Assembly (NCBI RefSeq): GCF_030682935.1 | Contig: NZ_JAUXNA010000277.1 | Span: 1-34,865, forward strand | DNA length: 34,865 nt | From: Polaromonas sp. | GTDB taxonomy: Bacteria; Pseudomonadota; Gammaproteobacteria; Burkholderiales; Burkholderiaceae_C | Reading direction: 5' to 3' | Shown here: positions 25,117 through 32,534 of the stretch, piece by piece | How positions within the stretch are numbered: the first letter of the stretch is position 1 | How the letters are laid out: each line of letters starts with the position of its first letter | Notes under the pieces: generated by a model | Databases searched by the model: none | Told to the model about the DNA's origin: nothing | The model's input: only the letters and a program-made list of their open reading frames with translations | Made by a program: the position numbers and the translations under genes

Positions 25117-25950
25117 ATGAACACCTCGACCGTGCCCAGGATGGCGGAGCTTCACGCGCCGCCATCCTGGCGCACGGTCGATTTCATTTCAGACCTGCAC
25201 CTGAGTGATGATGCGCCAGACACCTTCACGGCCTGGCGGCACTACCTCGAAAGCACCCCGGCAGATGCCGTGTTTATTTTGGGCGACCTGTTTGAAGTCT
25301 GGGTCGGCGACGACGCCGTCAGCGACACCGCCGTAAGCGCTGCGGCGCTGCTGCCCAACGCCCGGTTTGAAGACCGCTGCGCCCGCGTGCTGGGTCAGGC
25401 CGCGAGCCGGATGGCGCTGTATTTCATGCACGGCAACCGCGACTTTCTGGTCGGCCAGCGCTTGATGGATTTGTGCCACACCACCCTGCTGAGCGACCCC
25501 ACCGTGCTGGTGTTTGAAGGCCAGCGCTGGCTGCTGTCGCATGGCGACGCGTTGTGCCTGGGCGACGTGGACTACCTGCGGTTTCGCCGGCAAGTGCGCA
25601 GCCCCGACTGGCAAAGCGCCTTCCTGGCAAAACCACTGGCCGAGCGCCAGGCCATTGCGCGCGGACTGCGGCAGCAAAGTGAGGCGCGCAAACAATCGGG
25701 CGCCGACTACGCCGACGTGGACGCTGACGCCGCCCGCCAGTGGTTGCAGGCCGCCAAGGCGCGCACCCTGATTCACGGCCACACCCACAAACCGGCGTTG
25801 CACGACCTGGGCCAGGGCTTTGTGCGCGTCGTTCTCAGCGACTGGGATGCCGAAGCGCCCGTGTTGCGCACCGAAGTGTTGCGCCTGCGCAGCAACGGCT
25901 TGATGCGCATTCACCTGCTCAGCCCCGTCGCGTCAACCCTTCACCCATAA
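25117..25950 (+). CDS. lpxH: UDP-2,3-diacylglucosamine diphosphatase LpxH
   Basis: Hydrolyses UDP-2,3-diacylglucosamine to lipid X in lipid A synthesis, at the cytoplasmic face of the inner membrane. 277 aa from MNTSTVPRMAEL; a TTG at 25102 and an ATG at 25141 are alternatives. Seen: calcineurin-like metal motifs in order: ISDLHLSDD, LGDLFEVWVGDD, MHGNRDFLVG, LSHGDALCLGD, and IHGHTHKPA, all intact. Somewhat longer than E. coli LpxH, with extra sequence in DYADVDADAARQWLQ and at the C-terminus. Last or next to last in the ppiA-ppiB-lpxH-mtfA run. Confidence 0.94.
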   Translation: MNTSTVPRMAELHAPPSWRTVDFISDLHLSDDAPDTFTAWRHYLESTPADAVFILGDLFEVWVGDDAVSDTAVSAAALLPNARFEDRCARVLGQAASRMALYFMHGNRDFLVGQRLMDLCHTTLLSDPTVLVFEGQRWLLSHGDALCLGDVDYLRFRRQVRSPDWQSAFLAKPLAERQAIARGLRQQSEARKQSGADYADVDADAARQWLQAAKARTLIHGHTHKPALHDLGQGFVRVVLSDWDAEAPVLRTEVLRLRSNGLMRIHLLSPVASTLHP

Positions 25951-25961
25951 GTTTCCACCCC

Positions 25962-26744
25962 ATGCTGAACTGGTTGCAGTCCCTGTTAGGCCGCGGCAAC
26001 GGCCCCCCCGGCATTCCCGAGGCCCTGTGGCACAGCACCCTGCTGCGCTACCCTTTTCTGGCCCGACGCCCGGTGGCCGACCACATTCGTCTGCGCGCGC
26101 TGGTCAGCCGGTTTCTGGCGCACAAGGAATTCAGTGGCGCGCACGGGCTCATCGTCACAGACGAGATGGCGGTCGCCATTGCAGCGCAAGCCTGCCTGCC
26201 CGTGCTGCACCTGGGCCTGCGCTGGTATGACGACTTCAAGGGCATCGTGGTCCACCCCGGTGCCATGCTCGCGCGGCGCCAAACCACCGACCAGGCGGGC
26301 GTGGTGCACTACTACAGCGAAGCCTTGCTGGGCGAAGCCATGGAACGCGGCCCGGTCACCCTGAGCTGGCAAGACGTGGCGGCAGCAGGCGACCTGGCAG
26401 AGCAAGGGCACAACGTGGTGATTCACGAGTTCGTCCACAAAATCGACATGCGTGATGGCCTGGCCGATGGCTGCCCGCCCCTGCCCTCGCGCGCAGCCCA
26501 CACCGCCTGGCACGCGGTGATGCAACCCGCCTACGACAGCTTTTGTGAGCAAGTCGCCATGGCCAAACGCTTCGGTGGCCAACAGCCCTGGCTGGACAGC
26601 TACGGCGCCACGGCCCCGGCTGAATTTTTTGCGGTGGCCTGTGAAGGCTACTTCGTCCAGCGCGATCGCTTCACGCAGGACTTTGCAGCCCTGACCACCC
26701 TGTTCGACCAATTTTTCAAGGGAAATAGGCCTACAACCAAATAA
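25962..26744 (+). CDS. mtfA: Zinc-dependent peptidase of the MtfA family
   Basis: 260 aa from MLNWLQSLLGRG, 11 bp after lpxH; the ORF-track start at 25740 overlaps lpxH in another frame and is rejected. Seen: the HExxH zinc motif in VIHEFVHKIDM (His155-His159) and the downstream acidic motif in APAEFFAVACEGYF, the likely third ligand. In E. coli MtfA inactivates the repressor Mlc and so affects the glucose PTS; whether a Mlc partner exists here is unknown. The last codons (KGNRPTTK) and stop fall within dispersed repeat R6, so the native C-terminus may have been altered. Confidence 0.9.
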   Translation: MLNWLQSLLGRGNGPPGIPEALWHSTLLRYPFLARRPVADHIRLRALVSRFLAHKEFSGAHGLIVTDEMAVAIAAQACLPVLHLGLRWYDDFKGIVVHPGAMLARRQTTDQAGVVHYYSEALLGEAMERGPVTLSWQDVAAAGDLAEQGHNVVIHEFVHKIDMRDGLADGCPPLPSRAAHTAWHAVMQPAYDSFCEQVAMAKRFGGQQPWLDSYGATAPAEFFAVACEGYFVQRDRFTQDFAALTTLFDQFFKGNRPTTK

Positions 26745-26775
26745 GTACGGGCACAAGCCGCTATTTATTTAATAG
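26723..26775 (-). repeat. Dispersed repeat, copy R6
   Basis: Minus strand reads CTATT-AAATA-AATAG then CGGCTTGTGCCCGTACTTAT and a tail GTAGGCCTATTT, matching the family arm. It overlaps the mtfA stop codon and last eight codons. Confidence 0.6.
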
Positions 26776-26863
26776 TGAATTAAACACTGCAGCCCATCAG
26801 CAGCCGACGTTTGCCATGCCCGGCAGGCCACTCGGGCCATGGAACAGATTCAAAAAATCATCC

Positions 26864-28750
26864 ATGAATTTCTTCGCCCACCGGTTTGGCGTCTTCCTCA
26901 AGTCACGCCACACCAGTCATCACTTTCGGCGCCGGGCGATTTTCGAGTCCTTGTCGACAGAGCGCTCGTCGGGGGCGTTTCCAGACCAGCCTTCCCTCAA
27001 GTTGGTGGGCGATGCGAACGACGACATTGCGGCCGCGCTGGCACCTGTGGCTGAGCTACAAGAATCCGTTCAACCTGCTGCTGACGGTATTGGCCGTCGT
27101 GTCCTGGTTCACCGAAGACATCAAGGCGGCGATGGTCATTGGCAGCATGGTGGGGCTGTCCACCCTGATTCGCTTTGTCCAGGAGCGGCGCTCCCACCAG
27201 GCCGCCCAGGGACTGAAAGAGCTGGTCTGCAACAAGGCTACCGTGATCCGCCGCGACGCCTCTGCCAGCGCCGGCGGGCCGCGCCATGACCGGTGAATCC
27301 CTGCCGGTGGAGAAATTTCCCGATGTCACAGGCCGGCATGGCACGGGCGAAGGTGCGCTGGAGAGGGTCAACCTGGTGTTCATGGGCACCAATGTGGTGT
27401 CCGGCTCCGCCACGGCACTGGTGTTGGCCACAGGCAAGCACACCTATTTTGTGCGCCGTGGCGACGCGGGTCACAGCCAGCACGCAAGAGGCCAACGCCT
27501 TCCAGGCGGGTGTCAACAAGGTCAGCTGGCTGCTGATCCGTTTTGCCTTTGTCATGGTGCCGCTGGTGTTGCTGATCAATGGCTTTACCAAAGGCAACTG
27601 GAGCGAAGCTTTCCTGTTCGCGCTGTCCGTGGCGGTCGGGCTGACGCCTGAAATGCTGCCCATGATCGTGACCTCCACCCTGGCCAAGGGGGCGGTTTTA
27701 TTGTCACGAAAAAAGGTCATCGTCAAGCGCCTCGATGCGATCCAGAATTTCGGCGCCATGAATGTGCTGTGCACCGACAAGACCGGCCTGAAAAACCTGC
27801 TGGACCGCGCCATGCTGGAACGGGTGCTTGGCATCACGCGTGATCTGAACGAAGACGGCTTGCGCGTGGTGGCCGTGGCCATGAAAGAGATTCCGCCCAG
27901 CCAGGTGGTCTATTCGGTGGCCGACGAGTCTGAGCTGACGCTGATGGGCTACATCGCTTTTCTCGACCCGCCCAAGGAGTCCACGGCCCCGGCGCTCAAA
28001 GCCCTGGCCGAGAGCGGCATCACGGTCAAAGTGCTGACCGGCGACAACGAGCTGGTGACGTCCCAGGTGTGCCGCCAGGTTGGCCTGATGGTGCTGGAAC
28101 AAGGCGTCATTGAAGGTCGAAAAACGTTCAACAACATGCTGAAATACATCCGCATGACGGCCAGCTCGAACTTCGGCAACGTGTTCTCGGTGCTGATCGC
28201 CAGCGTGTTTCTGCCCTTCCTGCCGATGCTGCCCCTGCAGCTGCTGGTTCAAAACCTGCTGTACGACGTCTCGCAAATCGCCATTCCCTTCGACAAGGTG
28301 GACGCCGAGCTGGTTAAAAAACCTTTGAGCTGGAATCCCGACGACATCCGGCGCTTCATGATCTTCTTCGGGCCGATCAGCTCGATTTTTGACGTCACGG
28401 CTTTCGTGGTGATGTGGTACGTGTTCAAAGCCAATTCAGTGGAGAATCAAGCCCTGTTCCAGTCCGGCTGGTTCGTCGTGGGCCTGCTCACGCAAACGTT
28501 GATCGTGCACATGATTCGCACGCCCAGAACCCCCTTCATCCAGAGCCGCGCCGCCTGGCCCCTGATGGCCATGACGCTGTTCATCATGGCCGCAGGCATC
28601 TTCCTGCCAATGGGCCCGCTTGCCAGCTACTTCAAACTGCAGGCGCTGCCGCTGCCTTATTTCGCCTGGCTGACTGCTATCTTGCTGAGCTATGTGGTGC
28701 TGACGACGCGGATGAAGCGCTATTACATTCGCCGATTCGGCTGGCAATGA
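26864..28750 (+). pseudogene. mgtA: Magnesium-importing P-type ATPase (MgtA/MgtB type), degraded
   Basis: Clear relics of a P3B-type Mg2+ ATPase, spread over four frames: N-terminal LKSRHTSHHFRRRAIFESLS in frame 2; HLWLSYKNPFNLLLTVLAVV in frame 3; MTGESLPVEKF in frame 1; and from about 27450 frame 2 again (ANAFQAGVNKVSWLLIRF ... ending RRFGWQ). One shift is a single extra T in TATTTTGTGCGCC near 27450, since dropping it restores TYFGAVATRV. Large pieces are missing: the actuator segment before TGES, most of the P and N domains (CTDKTG runs straight into LKNLLD; LERV into LGITRDLNEDG), and the GDGINDAP hinge (VCRQVGL runs into MVLEQGV). The 485-codon ORF at 27293 is therefore not a working pump, although the phospho-acceptor Asp and last membrane segments remain. 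Confidence 0.9.
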
Positions 28751-28828
28751 ATGCACAGAATCTTGCAGGCCCGGCCACTTTCCATGCTGGCCCCGACTGA
28801 CGAAAGCGCGCGCCCCATTTTTCAAGAA

Positions 28829-28882
28829 AAATCAGGCTCCAGCCCAATCAGGACGGGAAAAAGCAGCTATTGAATTTATAGC
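28829..28882 (-). repeat. Dispersed repeat, copy R7
   Basis: Minus strand reads GCTAT-AAATTCA-ATAGC then TGCTTTTTCCCGTCCTGATT and GGGCTGGAGCC, closely matching R5. Downstream of the mgtA relic. Confidence 0.65.
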
Positions 28883-28984
28883 ACCAAGCTTTCACTGCAA
28901 AGCCGGTCTTCGCCCGCCCGGATATGGGAATACCCGGGCACAGCTTCTGTGACCGACCCCAACAATATTGCCAAACTTTTTTTT

Positions 28985-29000
28985 AGTGATTTAGATCACA
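28985..29000. promoter_or_regulatory. CRP/FNR-family binding-site-like palindrome
   Basis: AGTGATTTAGATCACA has the perfect inner palindrome GTGAT-TTAG-ATCAC and 9 of 10 bases of the CRP pattern TGTGA-N6-TCACA read on the minus strand. It lies in the AT-rich tract about 360 bp upstream of the PAS kinase. The sequence cannot distinguish a CRP-type from an FNR-type protein. Confidence 0.5.
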
Positions 29001-29245
29001 CACCAAGCGGATATATATGAGAAATCCCCATAAGCATCAATAAATCAACTTAATTTGCATACTTTGTACCTACATATTCAATAAAATCCGTGATCACCTG
29101 CGGTGCTATCGGCGCTTGCCATAGACGACTCAGGGTTTATCCCCGATGTCCTGCCGCCAGAACGGTAGCTCAATCCTCTTGCTGCGGCATCGCCGACTCC
29201 GAACGATCTGCTGCATTGCACGCACAACCCCTTGTAAAGAAAGAC

Positions 29246-29295
29246 CCGGACGGCGTATGAAGCACAGACCCTTTGGCCCATTGACGGCCGTCCGG
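29246..29295. repeat. 9-bp perfect inverted repeat upstream of the PAS kinase
   Basis: CCGGACGGC and GCCGTCCGG are separated by 32 nt. It lies in the probable leader of the kinase message, 63 nt before the start codon. It could be an RNA hairpin or an operator; nothing decides between these. Confidence 0.55.
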
Positions 29296-29357
29296 CATGG
29301 CCTGCTGCTCGCGCCCCAACAGTACCGACCTTGTTCAGCTGACACCGTCGAGGCTCC

Positions 29358-32231
29358 ATGATGAAGCGGGACGAGGAACTGATTCAGGCCAACCAGCGCC
29401 TGAAAGCCCAAATGCTTGAACTGGCCAGCGCCAATGAAGGCCTGAAGCTGGAACTGGCCGAACAAAAGCGCGACATCAGCGCGAACAAGCGCCCGGAAGA
29501 AGCCCAGCGGCATTCTTCCCGGTTCCTGAATGACATTGTCGACAACATCCCGATTGCTTTTCATCTGAGGTCGGTGCAGGACGGACACCGGGTGGTCACG
29601 TGGAACAAGGCCTGCGAGGCGCTGTATGGGCTGACGCGCGAAGAGGCGATGGGCCGCACCGTGCACGATCTCTGGCCGAAAGCGGACGCAGACAGCATGC
29701 ACGCCTCCGACCTCGAACTGGCCGCTACCGGCGTCATGCAGGACTTTCCCGACCGCACTGTCCAGTCAAAAAATCGCGGTGTCATCCGCATCCACGCGCG
29801 CAAGCTCCCGCTGAAAGATGCCAGTGGTGCGGTGACCCATATTCTGATCACCGCCGAAGACATCACCGAGCGTCTGGCCGCCGATGTCTGCTTGCGCCAC
29901 AGCGAGGCGCGCTTTCGCAGCCTGACCCACCTTTCTGCTGACTGGTACTGGGAACTCGACGAACAATTTCGCTTCACCATGCTGTCCGGTGGCGCAACGA
30001 GTCAGGTCAAGAGCATCATTGGTGACTACTTGGGCAAGACCCGGTGGGAGAGCAATGACACCTCCCGCAACCAGGCGGCCTGGCCGCTTCATCGCGCCCA
30101 ACTCGAAAGGCACGAGACTTTCCGTAATTTCGAGTATGAGCGCGAAGACAAGGACGGCAAGGTGCTTGTCTTCTGCATCAGCGGGGAGCCCATCGTCGAC
30201 GCCAATGGCAAGTTCATCGGTTATCGCGGCGTAGGCACCGACATCACCGCGCGCAAACAGACCGAGACGGCGCTTCGGGCGAGCGAAGCGCGCTTTCGCA
30301 CCGTCGTGGCCGCGCTGGCCGAAGGCGTCGTGCTGCGCAACGCAGACGGGCGAATCGTCGACTGCAATGCCAGTGCCGAACGCATCCTCGGCAAGACCCT
30401 GGCCCAGATGAAGGGGCAAACTTCGATCGCGCCGGAGTGGCAGCTGCTGCACGAAGACGGCTCGCTGATGCCTGAGGAGGGCCGGCCCAGCGTCATCGCC
30501 AAGCGCACCGGTCTACCCCAGTCAAACGTCGTGGTCTGCTACCGCAAGCCTGACGGCAGCGTTTTGTGGCTGCTGATCAACTTACAGCCCCTGTTTGAGG
30601 GCCCAAGCAGCGCTCCGTCCGGCTTCGTCAGCACCATCACCGACATCACCCAGCGTAAACGTGCCAAGATGGAAATTGTCAGTCTCAATGTCAACCTGGA
30701 AAACCGGGTTTCCCGCAGGACGGCCCAGCTTGAAGCGGCCAACAAGGAGCTCGAAGCGTTTTCGTATTCAGTGGCGCACGATCTGCGCTCTCCGCTGATC
30801 GCCATCGACGGCTACTGCGCCTTGCTGCAAAAAGCGGTGCCATCCGAATCCGGGGAGCGTGCCCATCACTACCTGGGCCGGATACGAAACGGGGTGCGGC
30901 GCATGGACGAGCTCACTGACGGACTGCTTTCCCTGGCCCAGCTGTCGCGCACCAGCCTCAACCGGGAGAACGTGGACATGAGCGCAGAGGCCGCCAAAGT
31001 CATCAGGCAATGCGCGAAAAACGACGCCGGACGCGTGGTGCAAACGACAGTCGAGCCTGATCTGCTGGTACGGGCGGACCGTTCGCTGTTACGCCAGGTC
31101 CTGGAGAACCTGATCGCCAATGCCTGGAAGTTCACCTCGAAAAAATCCATTGCCAAAATCTCAGTCGGCAAAGAAACCGGCGCCGACGGGCAGCCTGTGT
31201 ATTTTGTCCGGGACAATGGCGCCGGGTTTGACATGGCGTATGCGGACAAGCTCTTCGGCACCTTCCAGCGCCTGCATTCGCCGGAAGAGTTTGCCGGCAG
31301 CGGGATTGGCCTGGCCACCGTCAAGCGCATCATCGCCCGGCACGGCGGCAGTATCTGGGCCCAGTCATCGGTCAGTAAAGGCAGCAGCTTTTACTTCACG
31401 CTGAAAAGCGAACAAGGCAACGCCGCAGATGCGCCCACTGGCGCCATCGCGGGCTTGCCCCTGAGCAGTGACAACGACGCTTTCAAGGTCGGCGACGAGC
31501 AGTTCCGCACTGCGTTTGAGCATGCTGCGATCGGGATGACACTGCTTGCCATCGACAAGCGCCGGCTCAGGGTCAACAGCGCTTTTTGCCGGATGCTGGG
31601 GTACTCCGAGGCCGAACTGCTGGCGCGCACCGTCCAGGAGATCACCCATCCTGACGACCTCGAATGGGATGTGCTGCAGAGCAACAGGGCTCTGGCCGGC
31701 GAGATTGAAGCCTACCAGTGGGAAAAGCGCTACATCCACCAGTCAGGTCGCATTGTCTGGGTTTATCTCAGTTGCTCCCTGGTGCGCGACGCCGACCGCA
31801 GGCCGCTTCACTTCATCTCGCAGATCCAGGACATCACCGAGCGCAAGCAGGCTGATCGGATTTTGAGGGAGAGCGAAGAACATTTCCGCGCACTCACCGC
31901 GTTGTCGTCCGACTGGTTCTGGGAACAGGATGAAAACTTCCGCTTCGTCCAGACTTCAGACGAAGCGGCCCATGTGGCGGCCATTACCGGTGCCGCTATC
32001 GGCAAGACGCCCTGGGAACTGGACCATGTGAACATGGACGAGAGCGTCTGGGCGGCCCACAAGGCCCAACTCGAACGGCACGAGGTTTTCCGCGACTTTA
32101 AAAGCATCCGGCTTGACCGCAACGGACAGCTCCGTTGCCTGAGCATCAGCGGCGTGCCGATTTTCGACGCGTCCGGGCGCTTCACCGGCTACCGCGGAAT
32201 CGGCCGTGACGCCACGGACATGCACGCTTAG
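29358..32231 (+). CDS. Multi-PAS sensor histidine kinase with the kinase core in the middle
   Basis: 957 aa, no membrane segment or signal peptide, so probably cytosolic. Domain order by eye: short coiled coil (1-50), PAS1 (about 53-172), PAS2 (about 180-300), PAS3 (about 305-430), coiled coil, HisKA with VAHDLRSPLIAIDGY (His474), ATPase with VLENLIANAWKF, DNGAGFDMAYADKLFGTFQR and GSGIGLATVKRI, then PAS4 (about 711-835) and PAS5 (about 836-953), ending a few residues after the last PAS motif. PAS2 and PAS5 resemble each other (SADWYWELDE / SSDWFWEQDE; QLERHE.FR; GYRG.G.D.T). The kinase core is of the phytochrome-like class. PAS domains after the kinase with no output domain are odd and may mean a lost 3' end. 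Start at the first of two ATGs after a GAGG site. No cognate regulator adjoins. Confidence 0.9.
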   Translation: MMKRDEELIQANQRLKAQMLELASANEGLKLELAEQKRDISANKRPEEAQRHSSRFLNDIVDNIPIAFHLRSVQDGHRVVTWNKACEALYGLTREEAMGRTVHDLWPKADADSMHASDLELAATGVMQDFPDRTVQSKNRGVIRIHARKLPLKDASGAVTHILITAEDITERLAADVCLRHSEARFRSLTHLSADWYWELDEQFRFTMLSGGATSQVKSIIGDYLGKTRWESNDTSRNQAAWPLHRAQLERHETFRNFEYEREDKDGKVLVFCISGEPIVDANGKFIGYRGVGTDITARKQTETALRASEARFRTVVAALAEGVVLRNADGRIVDCNASAERILGKTLAQMKGQTSIAPEWQLLHEDGSLMPEEGRPSVIAKRTGLPQSNVVVCYRKPDGSVLWLLINLQPLFEGPSSAPSGFVSTITDITQRKRAKMEIVSLNVNLENRVSRRTAQLEAANKELEAFSYSVAHDLRSPLIAIDGYCALLQKAVPSESGERAHHYLGRIRNGVRRMDELTDGLLSLAQLSRTSLNRENVDMSAEAAKVIRQCAKNDAGRVVQTTVEPDLLVRADRSLLRQVLENLIANAWKFTSKKSIAKISVGKETGADGQPVYFVRDNGAGFDMAYADKLFGTFQRLHSPEEFAGSGIGLATVKRIIARHGGSIWAQSSVSKGSSFYFTLKSEQGNAADAPTGAIAGLPLSSDNDAFKVGDEQFRTAFEHAAIGMTLLAIDKRRLRVNSAFCRMLGYSEAELLARTVQEITHPDDLEWDVLQSNRALAGEIEAYQWEKRYIHQSGRIVWVYLSCSLVRDADRRPLHFISQIQDITERKQADRILRESEEHFRALTALSSDWFWEQDENFRFVQTSDEAAHVAAITGAAIGKTPWELDHVNMDESVWAAHKAQLERHEVFRDFKSIRLDRNGQLRCLSISGVPIFDASGRFTGYRGIGRDATDMHA

Positions 32232-32269
32232 GGCCCAGACCAATCCAACAAGGTCCAGCCCCAAGGTCC

Positions 32270-32342
32270 GCGCAGCACGCCAAGCGTGAACGCCGTGGCT
32301 GATGCTGTTGAGAATTTCCTCGCCCAAGGACTGCTGACGCTC
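32270..32342 (-). pseudogene. N-terminal remnant of a hemolysin III (HlyIII/YqfA) family gene
   Basis: Minus strand encodes RQQSLGEEILNSISHGVHAW, which matches the N-terminal signature of the hemolysin III membrane protein family as I know it. After SHGV the similarity stops, and no seven-helix body follows. The fragment is fused upstream in frame to a Met-containing arm of the palindromic element at 32347. Its missing 3' end faces the missing or abrupt end of the PAS kinase. Confidence 0.45.
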
Positions 32343-32346
32343 CTGC

Positions 32347-32513
32347 GCTAGTGTGGTGTTGCATGCTTGACCGTACAAATAAAACCGATGGTTTTTTGTT
32401 CAGGGCAAGGCGCAAACCACAGCAATAGCTCCGCTATTGCGCGGATTTGCAACGCCGCCATGGACAAAAAGACGCGGTTTTATGTACCGGATAGCGTGCA
32501 ACACCACACTAGC
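32347..32513. mobile_element. 167-bp near-palindromic element (MITE-like)
   Basis: Both ends read GCTAGTGTGGTGTTGCA inwards (perfect 17-bp terminal inverted repeats) and the arms stay similar to the middle: CCGTACAAATAAAACCG against CCGGTACATAAAACCG, then T-rich blocks, then a perfect central hairpin GCAATAGC-TCC-GCTATTGC. CTAG at each end could include a short target duplication. It has no coding capacity for a transposase. Both arms read outward as Met-Tyr-X-X-Ala-Cys-Asn-Thr-Thr-Leu. It lies between the convergent PAS kinase and DUF349 genes and could also stop transcription. Confidence 0.75.
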
Positions 32514-32534
32514 ACTTCGTCAGGGCTGCGGACG

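Larger units (their letters stand above)
28751..29357. other. 607-bp gene-poor, partly AT-rich leader before the PAS kinase
   Basis: It contains dispersed repeat R7, a CRP/FNR-type palindrome, an AT-rich tract (about 28960-29090) suited to a promoter, and a 9-bp inverted repeat close to the kinase start. The ORFs in the track (29078 minus, 29146 plus) show no recognisable product, so I see no supported gene here. Confidence 0.6.

Noticed and set aside
27293-28750. 485-aa ORF as a miniature working magnesium pump
   Set aside because: The first part is out of frame with the family, and the N domain and GDGINDAP hinge needed for catalysis are absent.
29146-29361. 71-aa ORF overlapping the PAS kinase start
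   Set aside because: Basic, cysteine-rich, no recognisable domain or ribosome site; likely leader sequence. An uORF role cannot be excluded but nothing supports it.
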